NCBI GenBank assembly: GCA_026874595.1
Contig: CM049322.1
Span: 30,069,340-30,133,339, forward strand
From: Sipunculus nudus
Taxonomy: Eukaryota > Annelida > Sipuncula > Golfingiida > Sipunculidae
Direction: 5' to 3'
DNA: 64,000 nt
A program made the translations under genes and the position numbers. Below the pieces are notes generated by a model that ran no database searches, was not told the DNA's origin, and saw nothing but the letters and a program-made list of their open reading frames with translations. Positions 25,971-36,369 of this stretch are shown in pieces; the first letter of the stretch is position 1; the number at the start of each line of letters is the position of its first letter.

Positions 25971-26696
25971 TGATACAATGTGGGGTTGTTGGGGGATGTT
26001 CCCACACTGTATCACAAATGGTTACTGATGCGCGTGGCAGACAATGTTCCAAGACCAGTTTGATGATAGAAGTCTTTATTCAATAGCAAGCGGTCTGGGA
26101 CATTACCTCTCTCTCTGAGAGAGCCACCCAGCCTCCCTGAATCTCTCTGACTTTCTCTCTTTGAGCGCGCACTACAGCTAGTTTTGTTACAGAGCTTTCA
26201 CGTGACATATGAGACATACATATCCATATTTCTGCATTTCGTCATGAAAGCTAAACCTTATTGGATGACTCAAAGAAGGTCACAATTACATCAGAGTTGT
26301 AAGGAGACTTGATAAGTTTTACAAGAATCTATTGGGTAAAAGTAATCTGGAAAATCCCAAGTCTGACCTGACATGCATCCAGTTCTAGACTGACCCACAA
26401 GTCCTATTTACAGACTCGTATAAACATAATCTGCCTGCCTCATCATAGAAACCAATTTAGAGCTAATTTTTGAGAGTACATTTAGGCTCTACAAACATAT
26501 TGAATTACCATTAGATACTTGATCGTCTGATGAACATTAATAATTCTTTGGCTCTGTCTGAATATCAGAACAGACTGAAACCGTAATTGATCTTTATTTG
26601 TGTCTCGAGTAATTTTAGATTTTAGATGACGAAATATTGAAAAATTCCTTTTAATATATGTCAAGTCACATATACACCCTTTCTTACTTCATAACA
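25971..26696 (-). repeat. 5' LTR of the element
   Basis: 726 bp, about 97-98% identical to the LTR at 22361. Followed on the plus strand by the target duplication ATAT at 26697. Confidence 0.75.
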
Positions 26697-26700
26697 ATAT

Positions 26701-27660
26701 TAATGATGTTTTAAAGAATTAAAAGATAGTTTCTCTTCAGATTTTACAGTTACAAGCCATTTATTACGGGTGTAACATTGAAATGTGGACATTTTTTATT
26801 GTAAAGAGTTTTCTGAATATAAGACCACAAAATAATTTGTTTACCAATTTAAATAAGAGTAATGATGCTGTTGGTTCATAATCTGACATGAGATGCAGCA
26901 CAATGATTGTGGCTATTATGATATTATAATGTGAATTAAATAATAAAAAATTTATAAAAAAAATTATGGCATGAGTTTATTTTTGTTCCAGTAAAGAAAC
27001 TGGATGTCATCATATATTACTTATATATTTTTTTTGCAGTGGTATGACTATTTAGAAGCTAGTGTAGGAGTCTCCTTTGACTTTCAGATGATAAGGATGC
27101 AAAAGTTAAATGCAAAGTTGCATATTACGGGTGTAACAATTGTAACTGTTGACAATGGAACAATGGTGAAACAATGGCTATTCAATGGATACTGCCATAT
27201 GGATGAACCTTATGCTTTAAATTGACTGTTTGTTATTATTAAGAAGGAAAAAAAATATATATAATATGATGCAAAAAAGGATAAACCATATGTTTTCATT
27301 TATTACAGGTGTAACATTTATAACTAAATGTGATACTGGTAAATCAGAGGGGGTATAACAGAAATTTAAATTTGGATGACCTTTGCCTTAACCAGTGGAG
27401 TTTTTGTCAATAATTAGAAATATAAATGTGTCATGAAAAAAAAACCAACATATATATACCAATCCATATTTTCATTTATTACGGGTGTAACATTTATAAC
27501 TATGGACAGTGTGAATGCTCATGACAAAAGTACAGATAAATATTATTACACCCTACTATTCCTTACAAAATAAATTTCATTGTATCTAATGTAGGAATCC
27601 ACCCTTGAATTAATATACAATTGTATTCAGGATGAATATGTGTAATAGAATCTATAGATA
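26701..27660 (+). repeat. Interspersed repeat with motif TTACGGGTGTAAC
   Basis: The motif TTAC(G/A)GGTGTAAC occurs at about 26766, 27125, 27302 and 27480, usually inside 'catttattacgggtgtaac', within AT-rich spacers of about 180-360 bp. A further copy is at about 45959. The 73-residue frame at 27004-27225 runs through one copy and is not considered coding. The repeat class is unknown. Confidence 0.4.
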
Positions 27661-27661
27661 A

Positions 27662-29866
27662 ACAAGTGACCCATGGGTCATGACGCTCAGCTGAATGGGA
27701 AGAGATTCGCAAAAAGGAAATTTTATCATCTGAATGGTAGTATATACCCATTCAACTGGAGCATCAAACAGATTAACCAACAGGCCAAGATTGTATCTGT
27801 ATTTATATATCTCAAAAATAGAGAAAAAAAGGTGTAAAAAATACAGGTGGCTTCACCAGTCTGCAGATTCTAATAAAAATACTTAATGGTCAATATGCAT
27901 GCAAAGAATCATGGTGATCTCTGCATTAGTTGTTCAGATACTTCAGCTTTTGTATCAAATTTTCCATTATTCTGAGGGATACTTACGAGACCTATAACTT
28001 GAAGGATACAGGTAACAGAGACCTAATTTCAGGTTTCGGATCCACAAACACTTTTCATGTGCCTCCTTGCATGACAAGAATGAAGATTCTAGGTCCAGTT
28101 GTTACAATTTGTGTCATGTTAACAGATGGCAGCATCCTTAAAGGTCTCAAAAATAGAGGAAAAAATTTGAAAAATGAATAAAATATAGGTGGCACCACCA
28201 GTCTCCAGAAACTGATGAAACACTCCATAATCAATGTTCATGCAAAGAATCATGGTGATCTCTGTATTACCCGTAGTTGTTTAGATACTTCAGCTTTTGT
28301 ATCAAATTGTCCATTATTCTGAGGGATACTTTGGAGTCCTATAGCTTGAAGGATATGGGAAACAGAGACCTAATTTCAGGTTTCCACGGACACTTTTCAT
28401 GGGCCTCCTTGCATGACAAGAATAAAGATTCTAGGTCCAGTTGTTACGATTTGTACCCTGTTGACAGATAACCTATTCTTTAAAGGTCTCAAAAATAGAG
28501 AAAAAAATTCGTAAAAATTTGAAAAAAATAGAGGTGGCTCACCTAGTCTGCAGAAACTGATGGAACACCTCATGATCAATATGTATGCCAAAAATCATGA
28601 CCATCAGTGTTGTAGTTATTGAGATACTGCAGTTTTTGTATCAAATTTTTCATTATTATGGGGGGTATTTTGGAGCCATACAGCTTAAAGGATATGGGTA
28701 ACAGAGACCTAATTTCAGGTTTCCATGGAGGCTTTTCATGGGTCTCCCTGTGTGTCAAGAATGAAGATTCTAGGTCAAGTTGTTATGATTTGGGCCCTGT
28801 TTACAGATGTTCATATCTTTAAAGGACTCAAAAATAGAGAAAAAAATTCATAAAAAAAGCTGAACAAATACAGGTGGTGCCACCAGTCTGCAGAAACTGA
28901 TGAAACACTCCATGATCAATATCCATGCAAACAATTATGGTGATCTCTGCATTAGTTGTTCAGATACTTCAGTTTTGTATCAAATTTTCCATTATTCGAA
29001 GCTGTATTTTGGAGTGCCATAGCTCAAAGGATATGGGAAACAGAGACCTAATTTCAGGTTTCCATGGAGACTTTTCATGGGTCTCCCTGTGTGTCAAGAA
29101 TGAAGATTCTAGGTCCAGTCATTACGATTTGTACCCTGTTGACAGATAACTACATCCTTAAAGGTCTCATAAATAGAGTAAAAAAATTGTAAAAATTTGA
29201 AAAAATATTGGTGGCGCCACCAGTCTGCAGGAACTGATAGAACATCTCATGATCAATATGTATGCCAAAAATCATGACCATCAGTGTTGTCGTTGTTGAG
29301 ATGTTGCAGTTTTTTTTATCAAATTTTCCATTATTCTGGGGGGTAATTGGGATATGGGTAACAGAGACCTAATTTCAGGTTTCCATGGAGACTTTTTATG
29401 GGTCTCCCTGTGTGTCAAGAATGAAAATTCTAGGTCCAGTCTTTACGATTTGTGCTCTGTTAACAGATGCTTACATTTTTAAAAGTCTAAAAATAGAGAA
29501 AGCAATTCATAAAAATCGAAAAATACAGATGGCGCCACCAGTCTGCAGAAACTGATGAAACATCTTATGATTAATATGTATGCCAAAAATCATGACCATC
29601 AGTGATGTAGTTAATGAGATTTTGAAATTTTGTATGAAATTTTTGACTATTCTGGGGGGTACTTTTGGGCCCCATAGCTCGAAGGATATGATTAACAGAG
29701 ACCTAGTTTCTGGTTTCCAAGGAGATTTTTTTATCGAACTTTCAGAATGTCAAGTTACAAGATTCTAGATCCAGCGGTTATGATTTGTGCCTAGTTAACG
29801 GACAGACGGACGACGGACAAAGAGTGATCGCTATAGCTCAGCATGACTGAAAGTCAGCTGAGCTAA
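27662..29866 (+). mobile_element. Complete family 1 HLE (2.2 kb) with 340-bp units
   Basis: It starts ACAAGTGACCCATGGGTCAT then GCTCAGCTGAA, and ends with GACGGACGACGGACAAAG, the hairpin AGCTCAG...CTGAGCT and CTAA at 29866. In between are about six tandem units with the usual markers. The subterminal inverted repeat GCTCAGCTGA / TCAGCTGAGC is perfect. This is the cleanest single-unit-array copy and serves as the reference for the family. No protein is encoded. Confidence 0.8.
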
Positions 29867-31274
29867 AAAACGTAAAAATGTAAGCATGCACTGTGGCAGT
29901 TTGGTAAATTATACTGAAAGCCTGCACTAAGTATCACTGCTTAATGGTATTTGCTGTACAGCCTGCCATGGGAAAGCTTTCATTAAAAAATGTAAAGTTT
30001 TAGGTGAACACATTATATACATCAAACAAAATTGACAAAAACAAAACTAAGAGTGATGTTATATAATTCTAACTCAATTTTATTGAATACTTTAATAGTG
30101 CTGGAACAAAACTCCAAGTACAAAATAGGAAACACTTATCTTAAACACACGTGACAGGAAGCATGAAAACAAAAAGTGAGCTGGACTCAAGTATACACTT
30201 AGACCAGATGTGACCTCAGATGAAGACATAAAATGTATAAAAAATATATAATAAAATAACAGAGGTATATAACATTTTGGAGAATAAAAGATCATACTTG
30301 ACGGAGTCCTGATTTAATTCGAGTATAAAATTTTATAGAAGAATGATGTAAAACATCATCCAGATAGAAAAACATTTTATGGTTATAATAATTATGTACA
30401 AGGTTTTCCATTGGTCAGACCAAGCCAAGGTGTCTGACCTCCTTACCTTTATAATAATGGAGTTTTGATATTATTATGTGACATCATTCAAAATAGACCT
30501 TAGAGAAAAAATTGCTATGTAAAATTTGAAAGAATTATTAAATTAGTCAAGATATGAATCAGATTTGAAATTATCTGTTATGTTTAAATGTTTTTGCCCA
30601 AGTCATTCAGGTTAAATAATCTTATTTTAGGCATGGTACAAAAATTAGCTTTATCCTAAATATATGCCAAATTGGGGGTTTTTTACCTATAGGATTAATA
30701 TAATACATGGCATGTACATAAACATCTGCATAGACAGAAAGAGTGAAAATCATAACAGTGGGTCATTGCTACAATTTACTTGGCTTGGAGTAAGCTTAAC
30801 TTTCAATTCCAGTAATTTTGAAACATTTCTACAGCATAACAATAGGCACTTGACATAGGTTAATAATTTGTGGTGTGTGTAAGTGCAGTAATTATAAGCT
30901 AGCACTGAACACCTTAATCACAATAAACAATTAAAATGCTAGAATGCAAATATCACAGATACCTTACAGTGTATATACATGTATAGTAGGTATGTTAGCA
31001 AGAAGTTAAACATCATTTTGCACTTCAAAGAATTTAAATAAATATTGCATGTGTTTGCACTTGTTGATTCATGCACTGATATTAAAAATCAAATCAACAC
31101 ATCAGGAAAGAAGTATAATCCTTGAATAGAAATGTTCATAATGTTATGCATGATATTAGACACATTACATGGTATCCATATTCAGAGGGAATTGTAGAAT
31201 ATTTGGAAGCTGATAATAATACAAAAACAATGACTGTACTGAACGTTGACAAAATATAAACTACAGTACTTAGT
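29867..31274. other. Intron sequence, nothing recognised
   Basis: 1.4 kb of AT-rich sequence between an HLE and the transposase-like exons. No repeat unit, terminal repeat or exon recognised. Confidence 0.5.
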
Positions 31275-31564
31275 TTAAAAGTTTGCAAAGGCAGTCTTCA
31301 CTTCCTGTATATCAACTACTTTAAATGGATTGTGCCCATCTAAAGTTAGTGGACGATGTAACAAGAATTTGTATGCTACACAATAAATATCATTCCTTTT
31401 TGGCCATCTAAAACTGTCATCATAAGCAACATATTGCAGGAACATAATCTGTGCATGTGGTTCCGCCAAATGGAGACAGTTGCATGCCCTGGAAATAATC
31501 TTCCCCACAAAAAATTGTGGGACAGGGTGTGTGTGCACAACTGCATAAAACTTCTGCTCTTCAC
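31275..31564 (-). CDS. Probable terminal exon of the transposase-like gene
   Basis: On the minus strand an acceptor (TATATATTTTCAG, ending at 31565) opens a 96-codon frame, GEEQKFYAVVHTHPVPQFF and onward, closed by TAA at 31275. The stretch FRWPKRNDIYCVAYKFLLH has the look of a compact C-terminal domain, and the composition is clearly protein-like. The exon is intact. It lies on the same strand and downstream of the broken transposase-like block at 32986-35427, which suggests it is the last exon of that gene, but the splice path is not proven. It could belong to another gene. No named domain can be given. Confidence 0.5.
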
Positions 31565-31856
31565 CTGAAAATATATAATTTAAATGTATGTTAAATAATT
31601 GGGGTATTTCACATTAGAATTCTGATATAAAGATAGGGTTCTACTTCATCATTATCAGCCCAACACACAATAAAATCAATAGCACCCATGTTAGTAAATT
31701 TACTAACAAATATCTGCTGTTGCATTTGACAATAGGGCTTTGCCTATCTTATGTATTATTTTTTTTTTTAATTTTTCAGTTACATATGGAAAAAAATTAC
31801 AGAAAAAAGTGCCTATTAAATTAGAAAAATAAATGACTAAAATATTACAGTATGTG

Positions 31857-31962
31857 CTAACAATTCATATTGCTTTCCTGCTGCAGTGCACAATCATCTT
31901 CTGTGTCAGTGACTGGTGGTACTTGGGTGACATGCTTTTGCTCCAAAGCAACTTCTGTAGAC
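31857..31962 (-). CDS. Candidate small exon, acidic linker
   Basis: Acceptor ATATTTAG at 31963 (minus strand), then a frame reading STEVALEQKHVTQVPPVTDT and onward to a TAG at 31857-31859. No donor before the stop is obvious, so this may be an alternative terminal exon. Placed between other exon candidates on the same strand. Confidence 0.35.
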
Positions 31963-32356
31963 CTAAATATCATATTAAATTACAAATTTTATATACTTTA
32001 TATTTGTAACATTAAACGCCATTATGGTGCTCTGTAATGAAGTATTATGGGTTAATTAAATGATACACCATATAAACCTAGGATAATATGTATGCTGGAT
32101 ATCTAAGTCAAAAGTCATATCTGTTGGCCAGTTATTTATTTTCTCAGTAATTTTTTGGTATTATTCTTTTGTTTTTAACAACTGGCAAGATGTGCTTTGG
32201 CATATTTCCTCATCAAAAATTATTTGTCCATGAGCTAAAAAAATATGTTAGCATAGCACTGGTTTATTGTTGCATATTGGTCCATCAATAATAATTCCAT
32301 GTACTGAGAAAAAAAACTATTGATAAAAATTACAGTGTCTCAAAGGGTGCACTCAC

Positions 32357-32444
32357 AAGTTTGTACCATGATGATCATCTTGAAGTAAATCTTCCTCTGC
32401 AGTGTTTTCCTCTGAAGATTTCTCATCAGTTGTTATATTCCCAT
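32357..32444 (-). CDS. Candidate small exon, acidic linker
   Basis: 88 bp with acceptor AAAAACTCAG (ending 32445) and consensus donor GTGAGT (from 32356). The frame reads NSDGNITTDEKSSEENTAEE and onward, a disordered acidic stretch. Strong splice sites and an open frame support it. The role is unknown beyond belonging to the presumed gene. Confidence 0.45.
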
Positions 32445-32869
32445 CTGAGTTTTTAGTAATGGTTATAACCAAGAGTCACAGCTTTGTAATAGGGTCACAC
32501 TCTGACCAAATTATAATGGACAGTTCCAACTCATATTATAACTATTAAATGTAACATTCCCTGTAGTTAGATTCAATAAACTTAATATTAATGGAATAGG
32601 ATTGAAAAAAAAAGATGCATAACCCGGTAGAAGTCACTGAAAATAATTACCTAATCTGCATAGTGCATTTAACAGTCTGTTAATAACAAGTTTACCTGTC
32701 ACCTGAATGTCAGAAATGAATTACAAAATAACATGTATGGAGAGATATAAGAAAATGATTAGTTAAATTAGGTTTTTCAAGTGGAATAATTATAGGAATG
32801 CAAAGGCATCTTAATGGATATGCATAGAATGAGAGGGGACTATAGTGTTTGTATCATTCACTGTAGTGC

Positions 32870-32911
32870 TATAATAATATTAATAATAATAATAATATAT
32901 ATATATATATT

Positions 32912-32968
<57 letters not shown>
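32870..32968. repeat. (TAA)n/(TA)n microsatellite
   Basis: About 100 bases of TAA then TA repeats, just downstream (gene sense) of the transposase-like block. Confidence 0.95.
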
Positions 32969-32970
<2 letters not shown>

Positions 32971-32985
32971 CACAATATCTACAGC

Positions 32986-35427
32986 TTAACAATGCCTCAC
33001 AAGGATACTGGCATCACACTGTTTAACATCAAGTTGCACCACTCTCCATGAAGGAACTACTCGAGACATTTGGCAGGTCTTCCCATGAGTGTTGTCAGTT
33101 TTCAAACATTCATTGCAGTTGCAACTGATTGTACGCACAGCAACAGTGCCAGGTTGAACTGTTTTAATGCTATATATGTATCTCCCTGGTCCCTTTTACT
33201 GTAGTAGAAACAATCCTGCCACATCTGTTGCGCTTGATGTCACCTTTGTTAACATACATGAAAGTTCTACGTGTATGGACATCACTTTCTAGGTGACATG
33301 GTGAATTTTTTTGTCAGGTATTTGTGGCACATCTTGAACAATTCTTCAGCATTTCTTACTTTGATTTGTCTTGACTTGACCAAAGAGTCAATTTGACTCT
33401 TTATCACCCCACCCTCCCCATCAGAGGGACCTTTCCCATGGCGGCTCCAAAAAAATTGCGTGTCACTGGATATCCAAAATCTTCTTGAAAACAGCTGATG
33501 TCCATGAATGGCCCTTTATTCTTATATTGAGCTGCACAGTCATCTGTGAATTGTATCTTTTCACAGATGTTGAGATTCCTATTCTCAATGAAATATTTGT
33601 TTGTTTGAGCTGTAAAATGATGCACTGCATGGAAATCATGGTTCATGTCATCAGTAATATGAATGAACGATTCTTTGACAATTTTGTTGTGTTCCGGGCA
33701 TCTGTACCAGCACACAGCTGGATGAATGGTAGCCAGTTCTTGTGCCAAATGGGCACTCTGAACCGCATCTTGCATACTACAAGTGTAGTTTTGCTGGAAG
33801 TCTAAAAACTTTATAACCATCCCCATTGGTACCTTTTCCTGCACAATTTTCAACTGTTTTTTCTACCATGTCCAGTTGAACACATGTTGAGCGTAAGGCT
33901 CAAGTTTCGACAACAAAGTCATAATGATATTAGAAACAGTGTCAGTTTTTGTTTCCAGTGCTCTTTTGATCTTTTGTTTCCCATTGTTTGTGTATCGTAC
34001 CCTTGCCCAAACATACTGGATTCTCCTTTGCCCCTCTCTCTCTAGGATGCCACTGAATTGTTCCTCAAGCTTGCTAATGCCACACTGGTCACACATTCTT
34101 TTTACACAGTTGATGTCTGGGAAATTGTCGCCAAGGAGGGTGTGGCTGGGTTCACAGAGTGTACAGTTGACCAGTTCAAACAGATCTGTTGAAGGAACAT
34201 CAGGGATTTTGTTTGACAGGGCCTTTAGTTTCAGATTTATGTTTTTGCAATACTCACACAAACACTGGTTCCTTTTGTGAAACTTTATGACCTATATGTG
34301 CTTTGGTATAAGGCCATAGAAGGTTGACTTCCCAATGTGAATGTGAGGATATTTCTGTTTGGAATCTCTGTAAAGCTGAGAAACAGTTTTGCTAAGAATT
34401 TTGTCTGGTATAATGACACTGGCATCACTAAACAGTTCCTTTACCTTTTTTCTTGTTATTTCACTTATGGTTGGTTTTCTGTTTCTTGATTTCACACCAA
34501 AACTGGGACTGTTTTTTTTTCTTCAGTCTCCAAGCAGTTTTCCTGTCAACTGTTCCAGCTAAAGCTTTTAGATATTGTTTTTCTTGGCTTGCTTTATCTG
34601 TGTGATCATATTTTAATGTTTCAATGTTGTCAGTCATTCTCTGTCTAGCTGTTGGTTCATCAGTCACTGGTGGTTTAGAAACAACAACCCCAATTTTATT
34701 GAGTGCAGTTTGCTTTTTAGGAGATGCATTGACAATTATGTGTCTTACAACTTTAGCAAAAACATCAGGGTGTTTAGGGAATGTTCCCTTTTGCAAAGCT
34801 CTATGAGCAGCAACCCTGATGGCTGATTGACTCATATCTGAAACTGGTGGGTTTATCACTGAAGTGTTGTCTGTGTCCTGTGTATCTGTGTGCCCTTTCC
34901 TTGTTGCTTGTCGTTGTATCGTGTTTGCTTCTCTGTCCCTTCTCTTTTTTTGAGAGTTTTGTCGTAACCTGCTCTGTCTCCTCTTTTCCCTCCAATAAGC
35001 TCTCTTTCTTTCTTTTTCCTGCTCACAGTTTCTGGTACAGTGTTTCTTTGTGGGTGGAACACAATCTGTTTTCAAGTCATCATTGGCAAGCCTTTTCTTT
35101 TTTTCTTTATCCTTCAATTGTTTTCTCTGCATTCGCAATCTAGACAGCTCTCTATTCCTTTCTTTCTTTATCATTATCCCAATTTTGTCTCCTTATCTGA
35201 TGCCTAATTGCTTCAAGCTCCTGATGTGATTTCCATAACTCTGGATTTTTTTTCAGTCTTTCTCTGAATTTTCTGACACTATAGGCATTGTTGGCTCTCC
35301 TAGTGATTATGTCTGATGAAGCATGGTTATCCTCTGCACTGTCACTGTTTTTCCCCTGCTGAGGTCTTAGAACTATCCGCAAGGTGTTCCCTACCAATAT
35401 ATTAACCAAGAGGTTTATTAGATACAA
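32986..35427 (-). pseudogene. Broken DDE/RNase H-like transposase-type gene
   Basis: Minus strand, about 800 residues in order. First a very basic N-terminal region rich in K, R and E (35427-34500; RKFRERLKKNPE, ERNRELSRLRMQRKQ). Then a mid region ending FYGLIPKHI, followed by a cysteine-rich putative zinc-binding part (CLCEYC, CTLC, CDQCG; 34280-34090). Then an RNase H-like core with LDFQQNY, DDMNHDFHAVHHF, FTDDCAAQYKNKGPF and RNFFG...GK, the acidic residues of which are the likely metal ligands. Finally a cysteine-rich tail (SCNCNEC...C). Similar uncharacterised proteins occur in cnidarians, molluscs and insects; I cannot assign a transposon superfamily. Breaks: a frameshift near 35155-35175, another at the A-run 34512-34520, in-frame TAG at 34292-34294 and at 33863-33865, and frameshifts near 33425, 33293 and 33190. 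The homopolymer shifts could be assembly errors; the two TAG codons are harder to explain so. Downstream exon candidates at 32.4, 31.9 and 31.3 kb may complete it. Several plus-strand frames here are antisense shadows. Confidence 0.65.
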
Positions 35428-36140
35428 ATTCTGAAATTTTAGTTTATAAAAGAATGGCGTATTGGGTTTAAGTTTTTACTATGATATAATTTTATTTATC
35501 CATAGAAATTAATGAATTGTTACCCCGCTGATACAATGAGTTTTCTTATTCTAGTCAGGCAAAATTCAGGGATAAGATTAAATGATTTAAATCAGAGAAA
35601 AAGAGAATTTTTATGGCTAAATTGAGAGTGACCAGTCATATTTTTTATCTTGTCAAAAATACTTATTCAATTTATCATTAATTTTTCTATTTCAGTGTGT
35701 AAAAAAAAAGTAAAAATTAATTTCCTATAAATTAAAAAAAAAAAACACCAAGAAAGCTTCAAAGAAAATCAAGGGATATTGTTTTCATAAAATGCTGAGA
35801 ATCCTGTTATAATATATATAATTATAATTTTATAAACAATATAGAATTTAATTATATTGATAAAAAATTTAATCAAGATAATTTTTCAAAATTACCAATA
35901 ATTTATTTTAGATTAATTGTTCTGCAAGTTCCACATTTAGCCCTTTAATTATAGTATATAATCTGTAAAAGTACTTTAACTCTGACAGCATATCCATGTT
36001 ACTAATTTCAAAACCCATTCTTCATTCCATTTATTTTATCAAATACATTGCACTGTGCCGTTTTTATAGTGTAAAATGTCAACAACTGTTGCTCAATTTT
36101 ATTAAAACGATCAATAAATGACAATTCCATGCAGTTTTTG
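35428..36140. other. AT-rich sequence, nothing recognised
   Basis: About 700 bases, very AT-rich, upstream (gene sense) of the transposase-like block. No terminal repeat of that element was identified here. Confidence 0.5.
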
Positions 36141-36369
36141 GGCTGTGTGTAAAACTCGGAAGTCGGAAGCCAAGGATTTTTCATAAATAAAGTGCTAAAA
36201 CATGCACAAATTACCTCTAGATCAACACCATTTTAATTTCTATTGATAGAATAAAGTCTGTTCTATCATTCCATGAAGAATCATAGTTATCTATTCCGTA
36301 ATCTGAAAGTTATAGACGATTTTGTGCTCGGAAGCCATGTCGGAAGCCACTCGGAAGTGCCGAGATGCG

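Larger units (their letters stand above)
22361..26696 (-). mobile_element. LTR retroelement without recognisable gag/pol (LARD/TRIM-like)
   Basis: Direct repeats of 721 and 726 bp bound 2.9 kb of sequence. Both read TGTTATG...TTGTATCA on the minus strand (TG...CA ends). The 4-bp duplication ATAT flanks the element (22357-22360 and 26697-26700). A primer-binding site, TGGTGGAGACC, lies 3 bases inside the 25971 LTR on the minus strand, and a weak purine tract, AGAGGGA, precedes the other LTR, so the element points leftward, in the sense of the host exons. The LTRs differ at roughly 15 positions in the aligned 650 bases, so insertion is fairly recent. The interior (23082-25970) shows no protease, reverse transcriptase or integrase motifs. 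The longest frame there (23940-24422) resembles nothing known. Confidence 0.75.

Noticed and set aside
27004-27225. 73-residue plus-strand frame
   Set aside because: Runs through an interspersed TTACGGGTGTAAC repeat; no domain or splice support.
6154-29866. CRISPR-like regularity
   Set aside because: The repeated parts are about 340 bp with no short spacers, the genome is eukaryotic, and the units belong to mobile elements.
33485-35143. Plus-strand frames at 33485-33805, 33924-34280 and 34847-35143
   Set aside because: They are antisense to the clearly protein-like minus-strand transposase block.
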